A DNA stretch of 64,000 bases from Nelumbo lutea (Eukaryota; Streptophyta; Magnoliopsida; Proteales; Nelumbonaceae): assembly GCA_022828595.1 (NCBI GenBank), contig JAKGHH010000007.1:38812356-38876355 (forward strand). Direction: 5' to 3'. Of this stretch, positions 54,230 through 64,000 are shown in pieces. The notes below the pieces were generated by a model that saw nothing but the letters and a program-made list of their open reading frames with translations, was not told the origin of the DNA and did not search any database. Both the position numbers and the translations under genes were made by a program. How positions within the stretch are numbered: the stretch's first letter is position 1; every line of letters begins with the position of its first letter.

Positions 54230-54406
54230 CTATGCTTCCAGCATTGTCCTCCAGCTCTTAGCATTACCCAAGAATCTTCTGTCCACCCTCTCTGCAACTG
54301 AACGCAGCCTCTGTGACTGTGAATTTTCATTGACAAAGAAAGTAACAAAGAGAAGGATTAGGAGTGAAGAGATGAAGAAAAGGAACGCCCGTATGCAGAA
54401 GTACAT
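54230..54406 (-). CDS. Small ORF with signal-peptide-like start, 58 aa
   Basis: ATG at 54406 opens MYFCIRAFLFFISSLLILLF, a strongly hydrophobic ~20-residue segment after one basic residue. It continues with a polar, arginine-rich tail (RLRSVAERVDRRFLGNAK) and ends at a TAG. The layout resembles a small secreted or membrane-anchored plant peptide precursor. It is too short for family assignment and I recognise no conserved peptide motif. An upstream ATG in frame at 54451 would make it 73 aa. No transposon motif is nearby. It may be a chance ORF. Confidence 0.3.
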   Translation of the reverse strand: MYFCIRAFLFFISSLLILLFVTFFVNENSQSQRLRSVAERVDRRFLGNAKSWRTMLEA

Positions 54407-54840
54407 TAGATCTCTCAGTACATGACAACTGCAACTGCATTTAATGCCCAATAATACATCAAAACTATTTCAGTCTAGAGAAAGAGACATCCCAACCATA
54501 TCCAATTTCTGAACACTGAACAGATCTTCTTGTACAGTATGAAGAAGCTTGATTATTATAAGGTAAAAGGAATTGAATTGCACCTTCCATTTGTCCTTTA
54601 TTTCTTTCTTTTATATTTTGGTGTCATATCGTCATTTTAAAATTTTAATCCATTTTATTAATAATTTATAATATTTTAGGTTTTTATGTAGCAGCTTCTA
54701 GCTTTACAAGGTGGACCGCACCAAACATTGTTTGATGAAACCCCATAAAGCCCAAAATGGTTATCTTACAGGTTACAGCCAAAAATATGCATTGAAACTT
54801 CTCCAAAGCAGCTGAAACAAAGCAAGGTTTAGCTGAACGT

Positions 54841-54989
54841 TTTAGCTGTTTAGTAGGCTGTGGAACTAATGATATGGTTTCATGTCAGTAATAAAATATA
54901 TAGGGCCCGCACCTTTCATAGTGGAGCCCTTGAATTTATTACTGACGTGAAACCTCATCATTGGTTCCACAGCCGGATAAACAGCCAAA
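54841..54989. repeat. Long hairpin / foldback MITE, ~149 bp
   Basis: TTTAGCTGTTTAGTAGGCTG with TGGAACTAATGATATGG and TTTCATGTCAGTAATAAA is mirrored by TTTATTACTGACGTGAAACC, TCATCATTGGTTCCACAG and CCGGATAAACAGCCAAA. The stem is ~70 bp with a few mismatches and almost no loop. A transcript could fold into a long hairpin such as a small-RNA precursor; a decayed MITE is the simpler reading. Confidence 0.82.
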
Positions 54990-57340
54990 GCCTTCAACTA
55001 ATCCGAATTTCGAATGGATTGAATACGACCCAAACCTTTGCATATTTCGTACAAAGTGGCCTTGTACTGGCTAACCTTTGCATATTTCGTATAGCTCATA
55101 CAGATGGCAATTTCACCCATTCCCATGAGGCTTCAAATCGTAGTGGGTTTTTTGATTAATCAAGGATTTGAAGCGAAGATGGAGTTAGGGTTCTTAGCCC
55201 TGATTTCAACAGACATGCAAAACCTGACCACAGCCAACAAAAGAGCATATTAGAGTGTTTATGTTTATAATATTGCTTAATTCCTAGCTTTCTCTTTCCT
55301 TGAATCCCTATTAAAAACTCCATTCGTTTTCTATGGTTTTGATAAATATTTATTCATTTAATTTTTTAAGTAAAGAAATCTTTACTAAAATTTTTTTTTC
55401 TCAAGCCATAGGTAGATGTGATGCCAGTAATCTGATTAAGACCTGATATGAAAGGCTTACACTTGTTGGAGTTCCATTCAATCACGTTCAGATGTCCATT
55501 GCTCAAGTAGGTCTACATCAATTACATACTCCTTCCATTTAATGCAGAACATGCAGAAGGGACCACCATGTTAGTTCAACAAGATTGACAATAAATCATA
55601 TAGGACCTTTATTATTTATTTATTCTCATTTATTATTATTATTATTATTATATATACTTTCTTTGTTCTATATTTTATTTTTTAGATTTATAATTATTTT
55701 ATGCATGTTTAATTTGTTGAGTCTAGAATAGAATCAGATTCAAATATGATACCCAGATGTATGATCAAATTGAATTCAAATATATTTTTTCGAGCATCTA
55801 ACAAATATCAAAATGAAATAGGAATTGGATTTGGACATATCCCCCCTGGAATACAATTGCAGCTCTAAGTGTTCTTGCTATCAGAAATTTTCACCCATCA
55901 AAGAAGCTTGGTTGTCTAATTGACCTCTAGTACTGGCTAATAATCTCTTACAAATTCTTCCCTTTCAAAGTTGCAAAATAACTTAAAGTCTTAATCAACT
56001 GAGAAATTAGTTTATGCAGCATTGAGACCTACATACTTTGTTTTTCTTTACATGTCTTAACATTTTTCATTAATCTTTCTATAAATTTATACTAGTAATC
56101 CCTCAAAACAGGAAAAATATTGCTTATAGTGATATAATATTGTACATTTTAGCAACAAGCAGAATGTCATTAAGTCTTTAATCTTAAATTAACCTCAGTT
56201 TATCAAGCTTCTGGAAATGCTGCAACATTTTATTATTTGGCTTCCTTCACACTAGTCCAATCCTGGGTTCCTCTAATTTAGCATTTTATTGTGAGTTATG
56301 GTTCTAATAATTAATTTGGGTTTTAATTTTTTAAGTCAATCTGGAATTGTTAAATAAAAGAGTTTTTAACTAACAATAAAATCCCAAATTAAGGAAACTT
56401 AGGATTCGAGTGAAGCTTCTCTAACATTTCCCAAGTACTTGGCCTTACTTTGTCCATAAATGCACCAAGTGCCAACAATTAAATTTTGATTTTGCTACAA
56501 AACTTGGGCCCTCATTCTGATTTTCACCAGACAAAACCTTCTTAAGGCCCACATATAATTGGAGGGATGTGTCTGTATGTGTACATGAGATAGAGAGAGA
56601 GAGAGATTTCACCCAAATATTTTAAATGTGATTGGAAAAAAATGTTTCAAATATAGTTCATACAAACAGATAAACCGATAGTACAAATAAACCAAGCTGG
56701 TTTAACCACTAGAACCTGAATTATAATTCACTTCTGGTGGGGTTCCATCATAGATATGGACATTAAAAGCATTGGTTGTATGGAGAATTAATTTGATCAA
56801 TGAAAGCACATCCCATCAGCCTAACTCATTTTTAAAACTAGGTCAGTTTGAAGGAGGAGGAGGGGAAGAAGAATATCTTGTCAGTTTGACCTATATCTGA
56901 ACCGGGTCCATCTCTGTCCGGGTTTTTAAGACATCGGTTGTACCATAATTTAAGTGTTTTTTTTTTTTTCTGATAGATTCCATAAGTAATAGTTTGAAGA
57001 AAGAAAGAAGAGGGTCATCATTCATCAAAATCAAAACATCAATAGGACCCACTTCATCACATTTCTACTATAGTATCATGCACCACCCAATTAAAAAATA
57101 AATAAATAAATATATCTTAATTTTTTATTTCCAAATTAATCCCATCCGTTGAGGTTCAACCAAGCAGAGAAAATTTGTGTAGGAATAAAGCAGTTGGTCA
57201 GCTGACCCTGAATCTCTTCACAAAACCCTAAATAATTCTTTATCCTTTCATCATCTGAGCCATCAGACAAAGATAGACAGTCAAATCATTTAATTAAGAG
57301 AATGATTAAAGGTCTTAATACTTGATTAAGAAACTATCTT
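54990..57340. other. AT-rich intergenic DNA with simple repeats
   Basis: I see no gene. It contains a short duplicated word (CTTTGCATATTTCGTA at ~55.04 and ~55.08 kb), a (TTA)n tract near 55640 and a GA tract near 56590. Confidence 0.5.
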
Positions 57341-58130
57341 GGTGTCGGAAAAAGGAGCTGTCAAAAATATATTTAATTAAGTAATTTCAATCTCCCTCAG
57401 CTCGTCAGCCGACAAGAATGCGTACGTGTGCACAGTGATTCCATGCTACCTACCGCTATCTTTGGCGGTGTCCCAAGTTCTCCCAGCATATCCGGGTGAC
57501 CGGATCCTAACCGTCGGATTCCATATCTTTAATCATGGATAATAAGGACAGGAGTGCGTCGGTGATCCGTGGCGAAGAAACGACGAAGCTGTGTGCGTGC
57601 GTGTCCGTGTCTCTCACTAAAGGCTGAATTAATCGCCAAAATATCGCCGAGGTTTTGGGTTTTGTAAGCTTCTACTTTTCTGGTTTTCTGGTTTCAGGGT
57701 GTAGATTTGTGGAGATCTCTGGTGGGGCTGCCCGCTTTACGGACCGTAACTTACGGTTGGACGGGGCCCACCAAACGTACAATGGGAGAGGTTAAAAAGG
57801 ATGGCAATCGGGACCGTTCGTTTGGTGGGCCATCCCTTGATTGCGCTATAACTGAGAGGATCGGATTGTTTGGAGAAACACGGATCTGGATCTGGCTTGG
57901 ATGGCGACGAGTGCTTTATTTTTCTTGAATTATCAGGTGGTTCATTAATGTATATGATAATGATATGGGCCGTAGAGCTTCTCGCTAAATCTTTGTTGGA
58001 TCAGTCAGTCTCCGACCAGAACCATTTGATGCGGTAAATGGATCGTATTTGGACCCGGATATAACTGGGTCCACCGTTCGGATCCGCATCCAGATTTTAT
58101 CTGTTTTCATCACGGAAAGCCTGTCACTAT
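57341..58130. other. CpG-containing region, possible gene-proximal DNA
   Basis: Base composition shifts: CG dinucleotides are frequent (for example GATCCGTGGCGAAGAAACGACG and CCGTAACTTACGG), unlike the CpG-poor repeats around it. The plus-strand frame at 57707-57928 has no known motif. CpG retention suggests unmethylated, possibly promoter or first-exon DNA of a host gene. I cannot identify one. Confidence 0.35.
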
Positions 58131-58253
58131 GTAAAATTATTACCGTGCTTCCATATCACAGAGACATGGAGTTACCATCTCAATAATTTGTGAAGGCTTC
58201 CCTACATTTTCCTTCCTTTTTTTATTTTTTCCTTTAAACCAAATACAGTCTAA

Positions 58254-58383
58254 GGTTATGTTTGGTTTAAAGTAAAAGATAAAAAAAGAAAAGAAAAGAC
58301 AGGAAAACCCTATACAAGGTTTATAAGGGTTATCCTATCTTTCTTTTCCTTTCCCTACTTTTTCCTTCAAACCAAACATAGCC
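58254..58383. mobile_element. Tourist-like MITE, 130 bp, TAA duplication
   Basis: GGTTATGTTTGGTTTAAAGT at the left and CCTTCAAACCAAACATAGCC at the right are inverted repeats. TAA flanks both sides (58251-58253 and 58384-58386). The core is an A-rich then T-rich palindrome. Confidence 0.9.
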
Positions 58384-58419
58384 TAAGGGTACTTATTCAC
58401 ATAAAATGCTGAATCTGAT

Positions 58420-58607
58420 TAGGGGTGAATATAGATTGGTTCGGTTTGGTTTCATGACAAATCCTAAAACCGATTTGGATAGGGGTCAGGTCCAATAATT
58501 TAGAATCAGACCTTATCCTATAACAGGTTAGGTACGTCCGGTTCAAAGCTGATTCAAGATCAATTTCATTTGGTTCCGAGTAGAACCTACCCATTTACTC
58601 ACCCCTA
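58420..58607. mobile_element. hAT-like MITE, 188 bp
   Basis: TAGGGGTGA at the left and TCACCCCTA at the right are perfect 9-bp inverted ends, with GGTTCGGTTTGGTTTC-like subterminal DNA as in the element at 51062. No 8-bp duplication is visible, so it may be old. Confidence 0.7.
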
Positions 58608-58797
58608 AACCACTTAATCAGTAACCTGAACAGCCAGTAGAACTGTCAAACTGGATAGTTTTTAATTCCAACTACACCGGGGGAAGGTTCATTTTCTTGT
58701 TGTTTAATTAAGACATTTTTAGATGTAGATGTGAATGTGAATTTGAAAATTTGAATTCCATTTCTCTTCCATTTTCCTAAAATTAGAATGACTCTAA

Positions 58798-59291
58798 GGC
58801 TCCGTTGGTTGTTTGTTTGAAGTGCAAATCTACACTGGATAAAAAATTAAGAATTTTGCACTTTGTTCAGTTTCTGCAGACAGTTGTCTTTAACTAAGAT
58901 TTGCATTCATAACTCATAAAATATTTGTACTTTTTGTCTCATTTGAAATTATTGACAGTATAATTTTAGCATCCCAAAAGTTGATACAAATTTTGCACCA
59001 CCTTTCTTATATAGGACCTATCCCAATTATCTCTCTCACATACCACCACACTGTCGTTTGATGAAATGGGATACAAAAGTAGTTTGATAAAATGGGACCA
59101 CACCATCTTGCCTCCCCTACATCACTCCTTAACAACCCTCCTCTCCTACCTAGCCCTCCATTCTCTTTCATAAGCAGTGGAGAGTGCATCATTTTACTTC
59201 CTATTTTATTTCACAAACAAATAAGACTCAGGCCTCAATCTATTTACATTCCCATGCATTTACACCAGTGCAAATGCAAACAAACTGAGAC
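58798..59291. mobile_element. Tourist-like MITE, 494 bp, TAA duplication
   Basis: GGCTCCGTTGGTTGTTTG at the left and CAAACAAACTGAGAC at the right are imperfect inverted ends; TGCAAATC and GTGCAAATGC follow inward. TAA lies on both sides (58795-58797, 59292-59294). Open frames on both strands inside are chance ORFs. Confidence 0.78.
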
Positions 59292-60113
59292 TAACAGATC
59301 GCATAGGAATGGAATAGTTTATTTTTGAAAGGACCATTACCCAACGATGGTCCCAGTTACATATGTGTAGACTTAGATACAGACCTGTCATCCGACATTT
59401 TTTTGCACCAAGTGACCGCCAAGGGGCCATGACCCTCCTATAGTTTTTGAAAACACCTTTATAGTATGTGGGTCATGAAGGGTAGCCCCCAAAATTTCTT
59501 TTAGAATCTTGGAGTGTCCCACCTCTAGAAAAATCTTGGCCTGGTCATTAGCTACCACTCTCAGGATAGGGTGCTAGATAGGTGGGCTTTGGGTTGAGAA
59601 ATTATTAAAATTTGAAGGGATCTGACCTCAAAACCTTGGACCCGGTGCAATGTAAATTCTTCAAATGCCTAACTTTTTCTCAGGCTTGAACCCACCGAAA
59701 TGTTTATTTTCAAAAGATTTAAAAGCTTCTCATGGATTTAAATCACCACGATTTGCTATAACTTGGGTTGATTTAAGTTAGCATTTTACATTGCTTTGAG
59801 CTTAGACCTTCGGATTGAGTCTATTCAAGGCTCCATTTGCTTTTTGGTAAGTTTTTCTTGAAAAACACTTATCCGGATAAGTGCATATCCATGTTCTTTT
59901 ATTTCGCAGGTAAATAATGTAATGACTATTTTAGCTATAAAATATATTATTAAAAGGGTCATTCTTGTCTCATTCTAGTGCTGGCAACTTTCCTCCTATA
60001 TGGGAAAATTATTTATCCACCTAGGAGATGGGTATCACTTACTTACCCGGGTAAGTGATACCTAGGTAAATAAACTTTTCCTGATCCCCACATAAATCTG
60101 AAAGAAGAACACT

Positions 60114-61103
60114 GGATTCTTGGTCAATGGAAGCCAAAATCCCATTAACCAACTTTCCCCCGTCTCAAAATCTAAAAAAAGAACACCCCCCAAATACAAT
60201 GTTGTATGGGAATGTGCCAAACCTAGGGAGCCAAATGTCATGGATAAGATAATGTGTCTTTGTTTTTTTAAATTGCACTAAAATTTTGAATCTAAATATT
60301 GAAATTGGAGCTCTCTCATGCCATTGAATCCCATTGCACAAGGAAAGCAATAACTTCTTATTCCACCCTAGTCTAATAAAAATTTAGTGAATTTGCACTT
60401 GGATTTGACAAAGTCCAAACCATTTTCCAATGAGTCTTGCCAACCATTTATTGTCTATTGCAAAAAGATAGAATAGGTCATGGCAAGGTTCAAAGTATCA
60501 ATACTGCAAAGAATATTGGAAAGACGATTTTCAAGATACACTTTAGACATGTAGGGATATATTATTGCAAGGAAAGAAATTAAGGTTGAATTTGGAAAAA
60601 GTATAAATACAAATATGTAGGGTGCAAAGTACTATATTTTGTATGTATTTATACTGTACATATTTGTATCATTTGGAAAGAGATTGAGACTCCATTTGGG
60701 AAGAGTGCAAATATAAACAGAACCTATGTGTATGAATGGTAAACATTTGTATTTGCACTTTTTCTAAGTGGAGCCCAACATGCATTTTTGAATGAAATCA
60801 AAACATTGATATGCTGGAAAGCTCACACAAATGTCAAAAAAAACATAAAAACACTAATTTTATGGCTCTAGTGGATGCAAATATATAGTATAATAGCATG
60901 TTGAACTCATAATTTAATACTGTATATTTATATAGAATTCAAAAAATCGGCATACTAGCAAATAAATGTTACAAGGTAACTACAATAATGGATCTATATA
61001 TCACTAAAATTTTAAGATAGCTTTTAGGGTGATTCATTTTTTTGAATTTTGTGTGGGAGGAAAGTTGGTCAATGGGATTTTGGTTTCCATTGATCAAGAA
61101 TCC
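60114..61103. repeat. Inverted repeat pair, ~65-bp arms, ~860-bp spacer
   Basis: GGATTCTTGGTCAATGGAAG, CCAAAATCCCATTAACC and AACTTTCCCC at 60114-60180 are mirrored by GGAAAGTTGGTCAATGGG, ATTTTGGTTTCC and ATTGATCAAGAATCC at 61038-61103. Outside both arms there are ACCCGGGTAAGTG/ACCTGGGTAAGTG words. It is probably a non-autonomous element with long inverted ends, or two opposed copies of one repeat. Confidence 0.7.
60687..60775. mobile_element. Tourist-like MITE, ~89 bp
   Basis: GACTCCATTTGGGAAGAGTG at the left and CACTTTTTCTAAGTGGAGCC at the right are imperfect inverted ends. A related unit lies directly before it (60583-60680), starting TAAGGTTGAATTTGGAAAAA. Both belong to the family at 49006 and 51912. 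Confidence 0.7.
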
Positions 61104-61265
61104 CCTTACCTGGGTAAGTGTTTCCCAGGAGCATGTGGCAAAGAAAACGTGACACCTCGGACTTAATGGACCTTGATTCTCTTCAAAGTGCCACAATGAC
61201 GCCCATCAAAGATTAGCTTGGTAAAAGCACATCTTAATGAGCTTAACCACATGTGGTGCGATGAC

Positions 61266-62300
61266 CAAGATTTAAAATTTCGATATAATATGTCCGATAT
61301 GGGGTGTATTGTATTGTATCTTAGAAAAGCAGATATAGGATATTCATAGAAATTGGGCGTCTCATCCTTTTTTCATGCGTATTAGACCCATATTGGACCA
61401 TATCAGGGTGTATCGGAGGTGTATTGAGGCGTATCGGGGGTGTATTAGGGCGTATCGATGAAAAAGATATGGCAAAAAACTGAAAAAAAAAAGGGGAAAG
61501 CAAGCTTCTTTTCCCTAAAATAAGCCTTCTTTCACCTCCAAATGACTCTAAAACTCCAAACCTCATTCCTAGAGTGCTAGATTTGCAAAAAGAATTGCAA
61601 GAAATAAGTGTGAATCGTTAATTTTTTAAAGATTTTTCAATTTTTGAAAAAATATGGCAAAAATAGGTAAATTTTTTCAATTTTTTATAATATCTTGTGA
61701 TTTATTTTTTTTCTTGAATGTTTAAATTTATGTTAATCTACATTTCATACATTCAAAATCATAAATATTTTTTGTGTTTTCAGTAGATTTATAGAAATTT
61801 CATGAAGATATTTAGGGAAATTATAAATTAACAAAAAATTTGAAAATGTACTTTTTTCTCTACCCATAAAGACTAAATATGTTTTAGATCTATAGATTTA
61901 TCAATCATATCCATAGAGGAATTGAAACTTCTTCTTTAAAATTTGTTATTTATTTTTTATATTTTTAGAATTAAAAATAAATAATAATTAATTACATTTT
62001 ATCATTTGATCACAACAATTTAATATATTTATATTTTATGGATGATCTATAATACCACTAACCAATTGAAATTTCTTCTTTAATAATTATTTTTTTTTTA
62101 TTTTTTACTTTTAGAATTACAAATTAATTAATTAGTTATATTTTATCATTTGATCACAATGATTGAATATATTATAATTTATGGATGATCTATCATATCC
62201 ACAAAGCAATTGAAATTTCTTCTTTAATAACTATTTTTTAATATATTATATAAATTACCTTTCCGATACACTTGGTGTTTTCCGATACTTTGAACCTTGG
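61266..62300. mobile_element. TIR element with TATCGG repeats, ~1 kb
   Basis: The left end CAAGATTTAAAATTTCGATA and the right end TCCGATACTTTGAACCTTGG are imperfect inverted repeats. GATGAC lies near both outer sides (~61260 and ~62302), a possible target duplication. Inside are GTGTATCGGAGGTGTATTG repeats at the left and TTCCGATACACTTGG at the right. The 61.6-62.25 kb core is AT-rich with a ~115-bp duplicated block (GATGATCTATxATA, GAAATTTCTTCTTTAATAA). No coding sequence was recognised. Confidence 0.6.
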
Positions 62301-62433
62301 TGATGACAATGGCCACTCGACAAAACCACTATCCACTTCACAAGCCATAACAAAAGGTGTGACTTAGACCTCTCCCACATGCACCGAGATGTGTTGAACT
62401 TCTCTAATAGATGTCCCACGGATTACCACCATG

Positions 62434-62580
62434 CATAAATATGTATATATATATATATATATAAAGAGAGAGAGAAGGAAGTCTAGAAACTACCAATTGG
62501 AAACTCTACTTTCCCAAAAAAAATCTTCCTAAAATCTCTCTCTCTCTCCTCCCCCCCCCCCCCACACACATTCTAATAAC
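62434..62580. repeat. Simple repeats: (AT)n, (GA)n, (TC)n, C tract, (CA)n
   Basis: ATATATATATATATATAT then GAGAGAGAGA, followed by TCTCTCTCTCTC, a run of about 15 C and CACACACA. These are microsatellites next to the TIR element. Confidence 0.92.
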
Positions 62581-63554
62581 CTAAATAATCTAATATCCTA
62601 CAATTTCTCTTAAACAACCTCCCCCACTACTACCGCCAACTTTCTCCTAAGTTATCTCTAATTTAGTAGAGAGCTTCTCTCCTAAATTATCTTTAATTCT
62701 TATTTATCTTCTCCCCCACTTTTTATCTACATCTATCTAAAGAAAGTTTGAATTAAAAAATTTAAGAATATTTAAATATTCTAACAAAATTATATAATAA
62801 CTTTAAAATTTTATTAAAAAGACAAAAAATAATTATAATCGATTTAATAATATTCATATTATTAACAATTATATATTTTTTACAAAGTTCATCATGAAAT
62901 TATATACAAACAATATAAATTATGATTTTCTATATTAAAAAATGAAATATTGTTTAAATATTTCAATAACTAAATATACTAAATAATAAAATATGAAAAT
63001 TAATATTTTAAATCAATTAATAATATATTTTAAATAGTTAGTGAATAGCTTTCAATTATAATAAATAGATTATGATTTTAAATATTTAGTTAACATAACT
63101 AGATTTTGAATAGTTAAAATAACAAAATTATGTATTAATAGTACTATAATTTTATGGATTATTAAATTCAACAAGTAATTAATATTTTAAAATTTAATTA
63201 ATGATATTATTTAAATAAATAACTAATATTGTAAATACTAATTTCATTAATACCAATTAATAATTCTAGAAAATAACTTTCAAAAAAGTAATGTTTATTA
63301 AGAATAATTTTAAAAACTTAATTTATATTTATTATCTATTTATATGTACTAAAATTAATATTTATTGTATTTAAGTAATTATTTATTTTTTTTGATAAAT
63401 ATATTTTCAATAATTATGTATAAATCTATTTTTGTTTTTTATTTAATAGAAAATTTTCAATAATTATTGGAGTGTAAATTACTGTTATTTAGATTTTTAA
63501 ATTTAATTTATTTTGTATTTTTGCTATAATTTTTTTATAGTTATTGGAGATTAA
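62581..63554. other. Very AT-rich DNA, no supported feature
   Basis: Almost only A/T with long runs; no repeat period or gene could be supported. Confidence 0.6.
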
Positions 63555-64000
63555 ACTATTGTTCATGGGTTGGTTTAGTTCAGTTGTGGGTTATTTGGTA
63601 ACCAAATCAACCTGGTAAGATTGGGGAATTGGTCACTCGGGTTATATCGATTTGGGTCAATTTTTAGTTTAGTCGGTCAGTTCAAAAGATTTAAACTCAT
63701 AAAATTAAATTTAAAAGTTAAGTTTAAATTTTAAAAAAAAATTACAAATAAATTTGAAAAATAAATTTATGATATAAAATATTTTAGCCTACAAAATATT
63801 GGAATTTCCCACTTTTCCATATTAAAAAATATATTTAAAATATAAAAATATTAATATATAAAATATTAATATATATTTATGGTCAGGTTGTTCGCTTTTG
63901 GTCAGTTTACAAATGGCCAAAGCAAAACTGATCCAATCTAGTCAGGTTAGGAAATTGTTGAACCAAGTCGATTGGAAATACTAGAAATTGGGTTGGTTAA
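63555..64000. repeat. hAT-like MITE related to 51062, running off the window
   Basis: It begins near CTATTGTTCATGGGTTGGTT, similar to the left end of the MITE at 51062. It continues with GGTCACTCGGGTTATATCG and, after an AT-rich core, GTCAGGTTGTTCGCTTTTGG and ACCAAGTCGATTGG. The right end is outside the window. Confidence 0.5.

Noticed and set aside
1..64000. tRNA or rRNA genes
   Set aside because: I looked for a GGTTCGAATCC-type B box with an acceptor stem and for rRNA-like blocks and found none that fit.

Overview
This window looks like repeat-dense intergenic DNA from a flowering plant nuclear genome. There are no bacterial-style operons. Nearly all recognisable coding sequence belongs to plant transposable element families: Tat/Ogre-type Ty3/gypsy LTR retrotransposons, hAT and PIF/Harbinger DNA transposons, a plant LINE, and many MITEs with target-site duplications (TSDs). 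I cannot name the species. No host gene is secure; the best candidates are a small signal-peptide-like ORF (54230-54406, minus) and a CpG-containing stretch at 57340-58130.

Layout. 1-9283 is the 5' part of an Ogre-like element on the minus strand: a 3.1-kb LTR (6200-9283) holding a ~169-bp tandem array, a tRNA-Arg primer-binding site, gag, protease and the start of reverse transcriptase, cut by the window edge. 9284-10472 holds a decayed Harbinger transposase and a 459-bp hAT-type MITE with a perfect 8-bp TSD. 10473-19157 is a second Tat-lineage element on the minus strand. It carries a spliced antisense gene (plus strand, 11.6-14.1 kb) between integrase and its 3' LTR, and has lost the gag capsid core and the reverse-transcriptase palm. 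19158-23079 has an unrecognised decayed coding fragment and another Ogre-like LTR with its own ~165-bp array. 25.0-28.0 kb is a decayed hAT element. 28.4-32.9 kb is AT-rich and satellite-like repeats. 33.0-36.3 kb contains a chromovirus-like gypsy remnant (also missing its RT palm), split by a 250-bp MITE, then T-rich DNA and a third tRNA-Arg-type LTR junction.

37.6-49.0 kb is a nest of elements. A 2.6-kb Harbinger-type element is followed by a LINE endonuclease start codon. The LINE frame is broken by a ~7.9-kb hAT element (40609-48489), whose transposase is itself split by LTR-like sequence containing a second Harbinger-type element (42569-45977). The LINE frame resumes right after the hAT end. 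49-64 kb is mostly unique or AT-rich DNA with about ten MITEs and foldback elements and no confident genes.

The elements do not work together as a pathway. They record successive insertions, and most are dead: nonsense changes, frameshifts and internal deletions are frequent. The most interesting points are the antisense intron-containing gene in the Tat element, the RT-palm loss in two different gypsy lineages, the matching ~165-170-bp periods of arrays in two LTRs, and the resolvable nested insertions.
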